Assembly: GCA_019636755.1 (NCBI GenBank)
Contig: JAHBWZ010000007.1
Location: 1 to 64,000, forward strand
Source of the DNA: Phycisphaeraceae bacterium
Lineage (GTDB): Bacteria > Planctomycetota > Phycisphaerae > Phycisphaerales > SM1A02
Length of the DNA: 64,000 bases
Direction: 5' to 3'
Shown here: piece by piece, positions 16,642-25,156 of the stretch
Numbering within the stretch: position 1 is the first letter of the stretch
How the letters are laid out: each line of letters opens with the position of its first letter
Notes under the pieces: model-generated
Told to the model about the DNA's origin: nothing
Databases searched by the model: none
What the model saw: only the letters and a program-made list of their open reading frames with translations
Position numbers and translations under genes: made by a program

Positions 16642-18170
16642 GGAGCACGTCACCATCACCCACTCAGCACTGTCGCGGCGTGATCGCTGTCGTGACCACC
16701 ACCGCGATGCTCACGGCCGGCGCCGTTCCAGCCCACGCCGACGTCATCCTGTTCACCGCAGACCCAGAGGGGACATGGACCGCAGCCGCAAGCTGGAATG
16801 ACGGCAATGGTCCGATCCCCGGCGTCAATGAAATCGCACGCTTCGACCATCCGGGTGAGTCACGGTTGGCGACGTGGCTCTCGAGCGGGCCCGGCACGTC
16901 CGTCGATCGCCGGGTCCTCCGGGACGGCGAGACGCGCTTCCGCATCATGCAGGCCCCCGCGGGCGTCGTCCTCATCGCCATGCTGAACGAGTCCTCACTC
17001 GACCCGGGCCTGCTGATCGGCGACGAGGCTGGATCAGAGGCCGCGCTCGTCTTCGAGGCCTTCACCGCGCCGTTGACGCTGCGCACCTTCACCGCCCACC
17101 ACGGCGGCGTCGGCTGGGTGCCCGGCAGTCACGGGCGACTCGAGATTCACCGGTACGCCATCCGCATCTCGTTCTCGGGGCGCCTCGACGTGGGACGCGC
17201 CGGGACCGGCGCGGTCGAGATCACCCAGGCGTCCTTCATCGATGCGGCACGGCTGGAACTCGGCACCACGATGACCGGTACCGGCACCGTCGCGCTCTCC
17301 GCCGGCGCCCGCATCGATGTCAGCGATGCCTGCCACGTCGGCGGACTCGGACACGGTGACGTCACGCTCACCGGCGCCGCTCATTTCACCTGTCACGATC
17401 TCATGATCGGCCGGACGGGCAGCGCCTCGAGCGCCGTCTCGATCGACGGCGCGGGTGCCACCCTGCTGGTCGTCGACGACACCGACGCGGGATTCATCGG
17501 CGAGGGACGCCTCTCAATCCGGAACGGCGCCGGCCTCTTCGTCGGCGGATTACTCACCGTCGGCATGGCCGCCAGCGGCTCCGCCACGGTCGACGGCGCG
17601 GGATCGCTCGCGTGGATTGCCGGTGACGTCCTCATGGGCACCGCTCCCTCGCCGCATCTCCGCGTCGAGCGCGGCGGGCGCCTGCGCGTCGACGGGCAGG
17701 GGAAACGCCTGACCACCTCCGGGTCCTTCACGGGCACGCTCGCCATCCTGGTCTCGTCGCCGCTCCAGTACGGGTGGGAGCCGGCCGTCACGTGCACCGG
17801 CGGCACATCCGGCGTCCCGATCACCGTGGCGCTCGACGATGTGCTCCCGCCGGTCCGGGGCCTGATCGTCGAACTGGTGCACAGCGGCGGCGCACCGATC
17901 ACGGCGCCGTCGCTGACCCTGCCTGACCTGCCTCATCACCTTGCCTGGCAGACGCTCACCGAGCCCGGCCGGCTGGCGATCCGCGCCATCTCCGCCGCGG
18001 ACTTCGATGATGACGGACAGGTCGGTCCCAGCGACCTCTTCGCCCTGCTCGCCGCATGGGGTGCGTGTCCACGCCCGCCGGCCGAATGCCCGCCGGACCT
18101 CAATGGCGACGGCACCGTCGACTCCGCCGGCCTGCTTCTGCTGAGCGCCGCATGGGGACCGGAGCCATGA
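16638..18170 (+). CDS. Secreted repetitive protein with a dockerin-like C-terminal tail
   Basis: A 510-residue protein with a Sec signal peptide (about 1-35, ending AVPAHA-D). The body is rich in short beta-strand repeats (GxGTVALSAGARIDVS, GAGLFVGGLLTVG, SATVDGAGSLAWIAGD), like the autotransporter-associated or PEP-CTERM beta-helix proteins of planctomycetes. The end carries two dockerin-like calcium loops, DFDDDGQVGPSDLFALLAAWG and DLNGDGTVDSAGLLLLSAAWG, a pair seen at the C-terminus of many Phycisphaerae exoproteins. The ATG overlaps the stop of the upstream prepilin remnant by four bases. The role is unknown; a surface or matrix protein is the natural guess. Confidence 0.75.
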   Translation: MRSTSPSPTQHCRGVIAVVTTTAMLTAGAVPAHADVILFTADPEGTWTAAASWNDGNGPIPGVNEIARFDHPGESRLATWLSSGPGTSVDRRVLRDGETRFRIMQAPAGVVLIAMLNESSLDPGLLIGDEAGSEAALVFEAFTAPLTLRTFTAHHGGVGWVPGSHGRLEIHRYAIRISFSGRLDVGRAGTGAVEITQASFIDAARLELGTTMTGTGTVALSAGARIDVSDACHVGGLGHGDVTLTGAAHFTCHDLMIGRTGSASSAVSIDGAGATLLVVDDTDAGFIGEGRLSIRNGAGLFVGGLLTVGMAASGSATVDGAGSLAWIAGDVLMGTAPSPHLRVERGGRLRVDGQGKRLTTSGSFTGTLAILVSSPLQYGWEPAVTCTGGTSGVPITVALDDVLPPVRGLIVELVHSGGAPITAPSLTLPDLPHHLAWQTLTEPGRLAIRAISAADFDDDGQVGPSDLFALLAAWGACPRPPAECPPDLNGDGTVDSAGLLLLSAAWGPEP

Positions 18171-18229
18171 CCACCGGGCAATGGACTGACCCGCGCGGCC
18201 CCGCTGCGCCGACCGCGTCCCCGGGGCGG

Positions 18230-18673
18230 TCAGCCCGCCTCCGGGCGCCGATAGATCATCCGGACCCGATTCCCCCGGGCGCTGAAGGCGATCTCGGTCA
18301 TGAACGATCGCATCAGCATGATGCCGCGCCCCGACGGGAGCTGGAGGTTCTCCTCCGTAGTCGGATCGGGAACGGCCGCCGGGTCGAAGCCCGGCCCCTC
18401 GTCCTCGATCGAGATGACCACCTCGTTGCGATCGACACGGCACTCGATCGTGACGCGCTTCGAGGGATCGTTTCCGCTGCCGTGCCGGATCGCGTTCGCG
18501 AGAGCCTCCTCAAGCGCGAGCCGGATCGCGAAACACGCGCCGGTGTCATAGGCGCGGGCGGCCACCTCGCCGAGCACGGCCTCCAGGGTCCGGCGGATCT
18601 CCTCCTTGCGTCCGACGCCGATCACGAAGGACTCAGTGAACGCACGGGTTTCCGGCTGCGGCGCTCCCGTCAT
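18230..18673 (-). CDS. RsbW-like serine kinase / anti-sigma factor (HATPase_c_2)
   Basis: A 147-residue GHKL-type ATPase. The N box reads LALEEALANAIRHG, the G1 box DEGPGFDP and the G2 box SGRGIMLMRSF, in the order expected for RsbW/SpoIIAB. Such proteins bind a sigma factor or other target and inactivate their STAS antagonist by phosphorylating it. The matching STAS gene lies 108 bp upstream on the same strand, so the two form a partner-switch pair. ATG 18673 is chosen over longer frames because homology starts after it. No sigma factor or PP2C phosphatase is in this window, so the output is unknown. Confidence 0.88.
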   Translation of the reverse strand: MTGAPQPETRAFTESFVIGVGRKEEIRRTLEAVLGEVAARAYDTGACFAIRLALEEALANAIRHGSGNDPSKRVTIECRVDRNEVVISIEDEGPGFDPAAVPDPTTEENLQLPSGRGIMLMRSFMTEIAFSARGNRVRMIYRRPEAG

Positions 18674-18781
18674 GCGCCGGCTCCGCCCGGCCTGGCGCCC
18701 GGTCCATGACCCGGCAAGATGATCGCGGCCTGCGTCCGCATCATGCTCACCCCTGGGGCGCATGGACTCCAGTGAGTGGGA

Positions 18782-19141
18782 TCACGCAAGGCTCGCGAGT
18801 GCCTGGTCGGATGTCTCGCAGATCCGGAAGAGATTGGTGAGCTTGGTGATGACGAAGACTTCGTAGATCTGCTTGTGGATATCGGCAAGCCTGAGCTGGC
18901 CGTTCTTCGCCTTGATCCGGTTGTTGATGATGATCAGCCGACCGAGCGCTGCCGACGAGAGATGGTCGACGTTCTCGAAGCTGATCAGCACCTTCGGCTC
19001 ATGTCGCTCGTCGATGATCCGGAGGATCTCATCGGCGATCTGCTGGATGTTCGCATCGTCGAGGATGTTCCGATCGACGAACGAAATCCGGGTGATGCCG
19101 TCCTGCTCGGTCACTCGGAGTCGGGAACCAGTCGAGGGCAT
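18782..19141 (-). CDS. STAS-domain anti-sigma factor antagonist
   Basis: A 119-residue protein, almost entirely one STAS domain. The phosphoacceptor is predicted in DHLSSAALGRL, where the second serine fits the conserved position. It would be controlled by the RsbW-like kinase encoded next on the strand. Starts at 19141 and 19159 are both possible; 19141 is preferred because GGAG lies nine bases before it, while the region before 19159 is pyrimidine-rich. Confidence 0.85.
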   Translation of the reverse strand: MPSTGSRLRVTEQDGITRISFVDRNILDDANIQQIADEILRIIDERHEPKVLISFENVDHLSSAALGRLIIINNRIKAKNGQLRLADIHKQIYEVFVITKLTNLFRICETSDQALASLA

Positions 19142-19284
19142 GAAGGCGTGCTCCGGCATGGAGGAGAGATACGGGTCATGGAGGCCCGGGCCGGCGCGTC
19201 CCGGCTCCGGCCCGGCAACCCGCCCGGATTCGCAGGCTACTCGCAAGGCCGCCGAAAGGCAACGGCGCGAGGTCACCCGGCACG

Positions 19285-19316
19285 CGACGGGGAGCCGGTC
19301 ATCCGGCTCCCCGTCG
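19285..19316 (-). terminator. Perfect 14-bp hairpin after the secretin gene
   Basis: Arms 19285-19298 and 19303-19316 pair without mismatch around a TCAT loop. It lies between the secretin stop (19399) and the STAS gene and so separates the two transcription units. No T-run follows on the minus strand, so it may act as a rho-assisted or processing hairpin. Confidence 0.55.
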
Positions 19317-19398
19317 TTGGATGCTGCCTCTGGTGTGCGGCGCCGCCCGCCGGCGGCGGCGAGGGCGTGCCGCTGCCGCCCTCAGTACGGCGGGTGGA

Positions 19399-22272
19399 TC
19401 ATCGGAACACGCCCGAACCGATCCGGTCCGACAGCGCCGGGAAGAGAATGTCCTCGTTCTCCTGCTGAATGATGATCTCGGGCCGGATCAGGATGAGGCG
19501 AGTCTCCTCCGCCTTCGACGTGATCCGGTTCGTGAAGAAGCGGTTGATGAATGGAATCTTCGAGAGGACCGGCACACCGGTCTCCGTCTCGAACTCCGAG
19601 ACCCGCCTCTGCCCGCCGAGCAGCACCGTGCCCTTGTCGGGAACCGAGACGGTGGTGCGGAGCGTGGAGATCGCGATCGTCGGCAGCTGCACGCGACCGG
19701 TGAACTGGGCCGCGTCGCCGCCGCCGGTGCCGCCGCCGCCTGCCGCGCCTTCGAAGTCGTCACTGGGCACGAGTGCCAGAAGCTGGGATTCCGCGAAGTT
19801 CACGGTCATGGTGACGTACCGCCGGTCCGCGGAGACGACGGCCTCCACGTCGAGCACGATACCCGTGACGAGCGTATCGATTTCCGGCGCGAACGCACCT
19901 GAACTGTCGCCCGTCAGTGCGCGAAGTCCGACGACGTACGCCTGCTGCTGCTGCAGACCGATCCAGACGCGCTGGCCGTTCATGAACGTCACCCGCGGCG
20001 CCGTCATGATCAGCGATCGCTTGTCCGCCTGCGTTGCTTCGATCAGCAGGTCCACCTGGATGTCGTCCAGGAACTGGAACCCGGTCACCAGCGCCGGCGC
20101 CCCTGCGAGCACGTCCTTGCCGAAGTCCGTCAGGCCGGCGATCGTGTCGACGAGTCCGAGTGAGTTCTGACCGACGGCGATCGGCGTGAACCCGCTCGTC
20201 GCGCGGATGGGCTGCCCCACCGGACCGGTGATGTACTGGATATCGGTCGGCGGGGTCCCGGTCGGAATGCCGAACTGCTGCCCGTAGGCGACGGCATTGA
20301 ACGGTGCCGTCGGATTGCCGTCTTCATCCAGCGCCGTGAGCGATCCGTAGATCAGCGGGTCCCGCAGGCGGCCGCTCGCATCGAAGAAGTCGCTGAGATG
20401 GCTCAGCGGGTCGGCCGCGCGCTGCGCCCGGCGGGCCTGACGGTTGGTGTTGAAGTACACGTCGAGGTCGATGCCGATGCGCTCGAACCAGTCGGTGCTC
20501 ACCGTCAGGACGCGCGTCTCCACGTTGATCTGGACGGCGCGGATCTCCCGGAGCATCGAGAGAAGGCCGGCGATCTTCCGGTGGTTCGTCGGCGTGTTGG
20601 TGACGATCAGGTTCCCGTTGAGTTCCTGGATCGTGCCCGTCGTACCGCCGCGGTCCCGCCAGCCTTCCGTGTCGACGTTCTCGATGATGATGTCGAGCAC
20701 ACGGGCGATCAGGTCTTCGCGCGGTGTGCGCTGGGGCTCGCCGCCTGGGTTGCCGAAGAGCGATCCACCACCGCCGCCTCCACCGCCAGAACCGCCACCG
20801 CCGCCGCCGGTGCCGCCGCCGCCCCGGCCGCCACCGCCGCCACCCCGGCCGCCGCCGCCGCCAGAGCCGCCACCGCTGCCCTGGTCGAGCGCGCTGCCCA
20901 GGTCGAGCTGCGGCGCGTTGTCGAAGTAGGGAACCTCGAAGATCAGGTCGTTGATGTCATAGACGTGCATCACCTTCTTGCGACGAAGCGCCTCGTCGCT
21001 GGCGATGGTGAGCGAACCGTCCTGCACTGCGTACTGGGGCCGATCGGAGATGTCGCCGAGCTGCTCCAGCACCCGCTCGATCGCGACGGAGATCGGCACC
21101 GATGCGAGGTCGAGCGTGATTTCGTCATCCGGGGAGACGCCGATCATCTCCATCGATTTCCAGTCCGTGTAGAACCGCAGGCCCGAGGCCTGCTCGAAGT
21201 ACCGGATGACGCTGGCGAACGTGTTGTTCCGGAAGTCCACCTGCGCGTACGTCGAATTCAGACGCTGGAGGACCGCCAGGTCCGCCTCGGACTCGCGGAA
21301 GCCGGTGTCACCGAGGCGCTGAATGCTCAGCTGCTGCCAGTCCTCCGGGTACTGGAGGAGGTCCGACAGGCCGCGCATGCCGGGGCCGGTCCGGTTCGGC
21401 GTGGGCAGGACCGTGCGCTCCTTCAGTTCCACCTTGTTGATGAGCTGCGACCGCTCGCTCAGCCGGACCTTGGCGCTGTAGTCCTGGCTGATCTTCGCCA
21501 TCTCGATCACATCCCGCAGCACCAGGGCCGAGGGATTGTTCCCGTCGATGAAGAGGATCTCCTCCACAACCTGCAGTGCCTCGCTGTACCGCATCTCCAG
21601 CTGGAGCTGGCGGATGCGCGTGATCTTCTCGTCGATGCTCCGCTGCCGCGCCTCGGCCTCGCGGCGCTCGGCCACGCTCTGCGCATCCCGGGCCTCCACG
21701 ATGGCCTGCCGTTCGCGGGCCAGGCGGGCGACCTCGCGCCGCTCGCGGATCTCGGTCAGTCGGCGCTCCGCGTTCCGCGCACGCTGCGTGAACTCCGCCT
21801 CGGAGAAGAGATCGCGGCTGCGGTTCCACTCGACCTGCGCCGTGAGCGTCACCCACTGGGCCTCTTCGAAGTTGTCCTGGCCGAGCAGTTCCGCCGACCG
21901 TGCCATCGCGGCGTCGAATCGCACCCGCGCCTGCTCCCGGAGGATCTCCTGCTCCTGCGCGGTCTGGTCGATCGACTGGCCGCGATTGAGGAGCGCCTCA
22001 GCGGTCCGCTTCCCCTCCATGGCCTCTGCATTCCCGGGAAGCCAGCTGAGCGCATCCTCGTACGCCCGCAGGGCGCTCTCGTAGCGACCTGCGGCCATGT
22101 GGCTGCGGGCGGTCGCCAGCGCGACCTCGCCGGGACTCTCGTCCTGCTGCGCGATGAACGCGGCGAGGACCGCCGGCGCCGGAAGTGCAACGGCAGACAG
22201 GGCCACCGACGCGAACGCGGCGCCGGTGAGCGGAAGAATCGTCAGGGTGCGTCGCTCTCCAAGGAACTTCAC
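19399..22272 (-). CDS. TPR-containing secretin (GspD/PilQ superfamily)
   Basis: A 957-residue outer-membrane secretin. After a hydrophobic N-terminus comes a TPR-like helical part (about 45-230, MAAGRYESALRAYEDALSW) with a charged coiled stretch (RRLTEIRERREVARLARERQ). N-domain sequences follow, with a striking tract of about 40 Gly/Ser/Arg residues (about 464-503). The C-terminal secretin core includes VPDKGTVLLGGQ and TGVPVLSKIPFINRFFTN, which is diagnostic. GTG 22272 is chosen because GGGAG lies seven bases upstream and a signal-like segment follows. It probably serves a type II secretion or type IV pilus system, but no neighbouring assembly genes are present; an ATPase lies at 49.0 kb. 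Confidence 0.88.
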   Translation of the reverse strand: MKFLGERRTLTILPLTGAAFASVALSAVALPAPAVLAAFIAQQDESPGEVALATARSHMAAGRYESALRAYEDALSWLPGNAEAMEGKRTAEALLNRGQSIDQTAQEQEILREQARVRFDAAMARSAELLGQDNFEEAQWVTLTAQVEWNRSRDLFSEAEFTQRARNAERRLTEIRERREVARLARERQAIVEARDAQSVAERREAEARQRSIDEKITRIRQLQLEMRYSEALQVVEEILFIDGNNPSALVLRDVIEMAKISQDYSAKVRLSERSQLINKVELKERTVLPTPNRTGPGMRGLSDLLQYPEDWQQLSIQRLGDTGFRESEADLAVLQRLNSTYAQVDFRNNTFASVIRYFEQASGLRFYTDWKSMEMIGVSPDDEITLDLASVPISVAIERVLEQLGDISDRPQYAVQDGSLTIASDEALRRKKVMHVYDINDLIFEVPYFDNAPQLDLGSALDQGSGGGSGGGGGRGGGGGGRGGGGTGGGGGGSGGGGGGGGSLFGNPGGEPQRTPREDLIARVLDIIIENVDTEGWRDRGGTTGTIQELNGNLIVTNTPTNHRKIAGLLSMLREIRAVQINVETRVLTVSTDWFERIGIDLDVYFNTNRQARRAQRAADPLSHLSDFFDASGRLRDPLIYGSLTALDEDGNPTAPFNAVAYGQQFGIPTGTPPTDIQYITGPVGQPIRATSGFTPIAVGQNSLGLVDTIAGLTDFGKDVLAGAPALVTGFQFLDDIQVDLLIEATQADKRSLIMTAPRVTFMNGQRVWIGLQQQQAYVVGLRALTGDSSGAFAPEIDTLVTGIVLDVEAVVSADRRYVTMTVNFAESQLLALVPSDDFEGAAGGGGTGGGDAAQFTGRVQLPTIAISTLRTTVSVPDKGTVLLGGQRRVSEFETETGVPVLSKIPFINRFFTNRITSKAEETRLILIRPEIIIQQENEDILFPALSDRIGSGVFR

Positions 22273-22593
22273 TTCGTTGCTCCCGAGGTGGCCCGACCGG
22301 ATGCCGGACGGGCGAACTGCCGTGTGGGTGGGTGTCTGACTCGCCGCGGTGCTCGTGCACGCGCCCGATCCTTCCGGATCGCGTCGCAGACTACTTCGGG
22401 CGGAAAACCTTCGCAAGCGGCGGATGTCGGGGCCGGGCGCACCCGCGGCCGGGTATGCCCCGGGGGCGCGCCGCCTCCGGCCCGATGTGATCGCGCCGGG
22501 GGCGCGCAGTCAGGCCCGGGACCGGCGCACACAGGGCGACGAGGACACTCCGACGCGTCGGCTCGGCGGGTCCCGCAGAGCGCCGTGCGGCGA
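22273..22593. other. Gap between carA and the secretin gene
   Basis: A 321-bp stretch that must contain the secretin promoter on the minus strand. It is GC-rich, with no recognisable gene, promoter box or strong terminator. Confidence 0.3.
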
Positions 22594-23787
22594 TCACGGC
22601 GCCGTGGCCGCGTTCCGGGCTGCCCGCATCATGCCGACGAACAGGTCGAAGAGGTACGCCGAGTCATGCGGCCCCGGCGATGCCTCCGGGTGGTACTGCA
22701 CGCTGAAGATGGGTCGTGTCGCGTGGCGGAAGCCCGCCGCCGTCCCGTCGTTGAGGTGCGTGTGCGTGACCTCGCACCCGACGGCCTCGAGCGAGGCGGC
22801 ATCCACGCAGAAGCCGTGATTCTGGCTCGTGATCTCGATCCGCCCCGTCAGGTTGTTCCTGACCGGCTGATTCGCGCCGCGATGGCCGAACTTGAGCTTG
22901 TAGGTCCGGGCACCGAGTGCCAGGGCGAGCAGTTGATGTCCCAGGCAGATACCGAAGGTCGGCACGCTGCCAGCGACGCGTGCCAGTGTCCGGACGGTCG
23001 CATCGACCGCCTTCGGGTCCCCCGGGCCGTTCGAGATGAAGAGTCCATCGGGATGGAGCGCCTCGATCTGCTCGGGCTCCGCATCGAACGGAACCACGCT
23101 GACCTGACAGCCGCGCTCGGCGAGGTGGCGATAGATGTTCCGCTTCGCACCGCAGTCGATCGAGACGACGCGGAGCGGCTCGCCCGACGAATCGTCAGGC
23201 GCGGATACTGCCGGCCACCACCCGCCGAGCGTCCCCGTCCACTCATACGGCTCGCGCGGAGAGACTTCGCAGGCAAGATTCGCCCCCTGCATCGACGGCG
23301 CTCGCCGCGCGGCCTGGACCAGGTCCGCATCGCTGCGGCCCGCGTCGGTCGAGATCACGCCGCGCATGGCGCCGGCGGTCCGCAGTCGCCGCACCAGCGC
23401 TCGCGTGTCGATGCCCTGGATCCCGGGGACACCCGCGCGCGCCAGCCATGACCCCAGGTCCTCGACCGCGCGCTGATTGGACACGACGGGCGAGAGTTCC
23501 CGCACGACCAGCGCGGCGATCTGGGGCGACGCCGACTCGCCATCGTCTGCGGCGATGCCGTAGTTCCCGATCTGGCTGACCGTCATCACCAGGACCTGGC
23601 CGCGATAGCTTGGATCGGAGATCGCTTCCTGGTACCCGGTCATCGCCGTGTTGAAAACGACCTCTCCGGCGACCGGCATGCCGTCCGCGGCTGCACCGAA
23701 CGCCTCTCCGGTCAGAACGAGTCCGTCCTCCAGCGCCAGCCTGGCCCGTCGCCGACCATCGTGCGCGCCCGCGCCGCCGTTATGCAT
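22594..23787 (-). CDS. carA: Carbamoyl-phosphate synthase small subunit (glutaminase)
   Basis: A 397-residue protein that releases ammonia from glutamine for carbamoyl phosphate, the entry to pyrimidine and arginine synthesis. The N-terminal CarA domain has GEVVFNTAMTGYQEAISDPSY and the C-terminal class I glutaminase has GICLGHQ with the nucleophilic Cys. His and Glu of the triad are in VQYHPEASPGPHDS. The large subunit carB is not in the window, so it is encoded elsewhere. ATG 23787 is used because the family sequence starts shortly after; an upstream frame runs into a non-coding repeat region. Confidence 0.93.
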   Translation of the reverse strand: MHNGGAGAHDGRRRARLALEDGLVLTGEAFGAAADGMPVAGEVVFNTAMTGYQEAISDPSYRGQVLVMTVSQIGNYGIAADDGESASPQIAALVVRELSPVVSNQRAVEDLGSWLARAGVPGIQGIDTRALVRRLRTAGAMRGVISTDAGRSDADLVQAARRAPSMQGANLACEVSPREPYEWTGTLGGWWPAVSAPDDSSGEPLRVVSIDCGAKRNIYRHLAERGCQVSVVPFDAEPEQIEALHPDGLFISNGPGDPKAVDATVRTLARVAGSVPTFGICLGHQLLALALGARTYKLKFGHRGANQPVRNNLTGRIEITSQNHGFCVDAASLEAVGCEVTHTHLNDGTAAGFRHATRPIFSVQYHPEASPGPHDSAYLFDLFVGMMRAARNAATAP

Positions 23788-24378
23788 GGCGCGATCATAC
23801 GAGATGCATGGAGCGGCCGCGGGCGCCGGACCGGGGGCCTGCACCGCGGCATCCTCCTGCCGTCGAGGCGGCACCGACCGTTGCGGCCCGGTCCGCGCGA
23901 CACGGTGCAGTCACCTCCGCGCGATGGTCGGCGTCGTCACCCGCGGCGAAGCGGCGTCGGCGCGGCGCCGGGCGACGTATCACCGATGGGCCCGGAACGA
24001 CAGGCCGCCACCGCGCGTGGCCCGTCGATCCGCCGGCTGGCGGGTCCGCGCCCCGCGGGAACGCGCGACGTCGTCTGCCCGCCTCCGCGGTGCGCGCCGC
24101 AGGGTCCGGCCGACCGCGGTGCCGGTGTTCAGGCCGGCTTCCGAGGCATCGCCTCAGGAGTCCACCTGGAAGCCGGCGCCGCCCGCTGCGGCACGGCGCA
24201 CCCGACCGGCCCGCCACCGCCGCAGCGGCGGAGCGCGGCGGCGATCGCCCCGACTGGATGCGGGGCGAGTGGACGGTGTGCCACGGCACCGGCGATCCGG
24301 CGCGTCCGGCCGCCGACCGGGTCCCGCGCGACGGGCGCTGCGGTGCCGCCGCCCGCCGCCCCTTCGCGCCCGGGTCCG
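23788..24378. other. Non-coding stretch before the 24-bp repeat arrays
   Basis: About 590 bp of very GC-rich sequence upstream of carA. Open frames on both strands lack family resemblance and are probably by-products of GC content. A 12-bp duplication (gcgcccgggtcc at 24366-24377 and 24378-24389) leads into the array. Confidence 0.35.
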
Positions 24379-24666
24379 CGCCCGGGTCCGGACACGCACA
24401 GCCGCTCTGGTTCGGACACGCACAACAGCCCGGGTTCGGACACGCACAACAGCCCGGGTTCGGACACGCAGAACATGGGGAGATTGGGCGCTTTCGGCAG
24501 GCAGGGCAGACGGGGCACACGGGCACCCGATGTCCTCGGGACGTCGGTCTCCGCGGCGGATCTGACCGACCCGGCCCCCTCGGCCTGACCGGGTTGCCAT
24601 CGGCCAGCCGGGCCGATGGCCGCACGTCCATCCCGCACCAGCGCCGTGCCGGCGCCAGCCGCGCAT
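24379..24666 (+). repeat. First copy of a 288-bp tandem duplication
   Basis: The segment from cgcccgggtccgg at 24379 reappears at 24667, exactly 288 bp (12 x 24) later, with only a few substitutions. Each copy holds a four-unit 24-bp array followed by about 190 bp of shared non-coding sequence that starts agattgggcgctttcggcag and ends gccggcgccagccgcgcatc. The two copies abut directly. Confidence 0.9.
24385..24480 (+). repeat. 24-bp repeat array 1a (four units)
   Basis: Four contiguous 24-bp units start at 24385, 24409, 24433 and 24457. The core is GGTTCGGACACGCACAAC plus a six-base variable tail. The last unit is the variant ending GCAGAACATGGGG. There are no spacers between units. Confidence 0.92.
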
Positions 24667-24954
24667 CGCCCGGGTCCGGACACGCACAGCCGCCCTGGTT
24701 CGGACACGCACAACAGCCCGGGTTCGGACACGCACAACCGGCCAGGTCTGGACACGCAGAACATGGGGAGATTGGGCGCTTTCGGCAGGCAGGACAGACG
24801 GGGCACACGGGCACCCGATGTCCTCGGGACGTCGGTCTCCGCGGCGGGCCTGACCGACCCGGCCCTCTCGGCCTGACCGGGTGGCCATCGGCCAGCCGGG
24901 CCGATGGCCGCCCGTCCATCCCGCACCGGCGCCGTGCCGGCGCCAGCCGCGCAT
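24667..24954 (+). repeat. Second copy of the 288-bp tandem duplication
   Basis: Matches 24379-24666 nearly base for base; differences are scattered substitutions such as gggcagac/ggacagac and gttgcc/gtggcc. The repeat ends at cgcgcatcg, after which the sequence diverges. Confidence 0.9.
24673..24768 (+). repeat. 24-bp repeat array 1b (four units)
   Basis: Units start at 24673, 24697, 24721 and 24745, and the last one is again the GCAGAACATGGGG variant. Unit 3 has a different tail (CGGCCA) from its counterpart in array 1a, so the copies have drifted since duplication. Confidence 0.92.
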
Positions 24955-25156
24955 CGAGGGCGACGGCTCTCCGAGCCGGCACGCGCGCGCGGTCGCCCAT
25001 CCGCCGACCGCGCGGCCCCGGCCACGCCCGCGGCCCGGCGCGCCGCGCCGGCCTGATTGCCGACGGATCCAACGTCGTCCGCTCGAGGCCCTGCGCATCC
25101 CGCGCTTCCGCGTGTAACCGCAGCGGTGCCGGACACCCCGATATGCTCGCATCCAC

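Noticed and set aside
24385-24768. CRISPR array
   Set aside because: The 24-bp units are contiguous with no unique spacers, and no cas genes are in the window.
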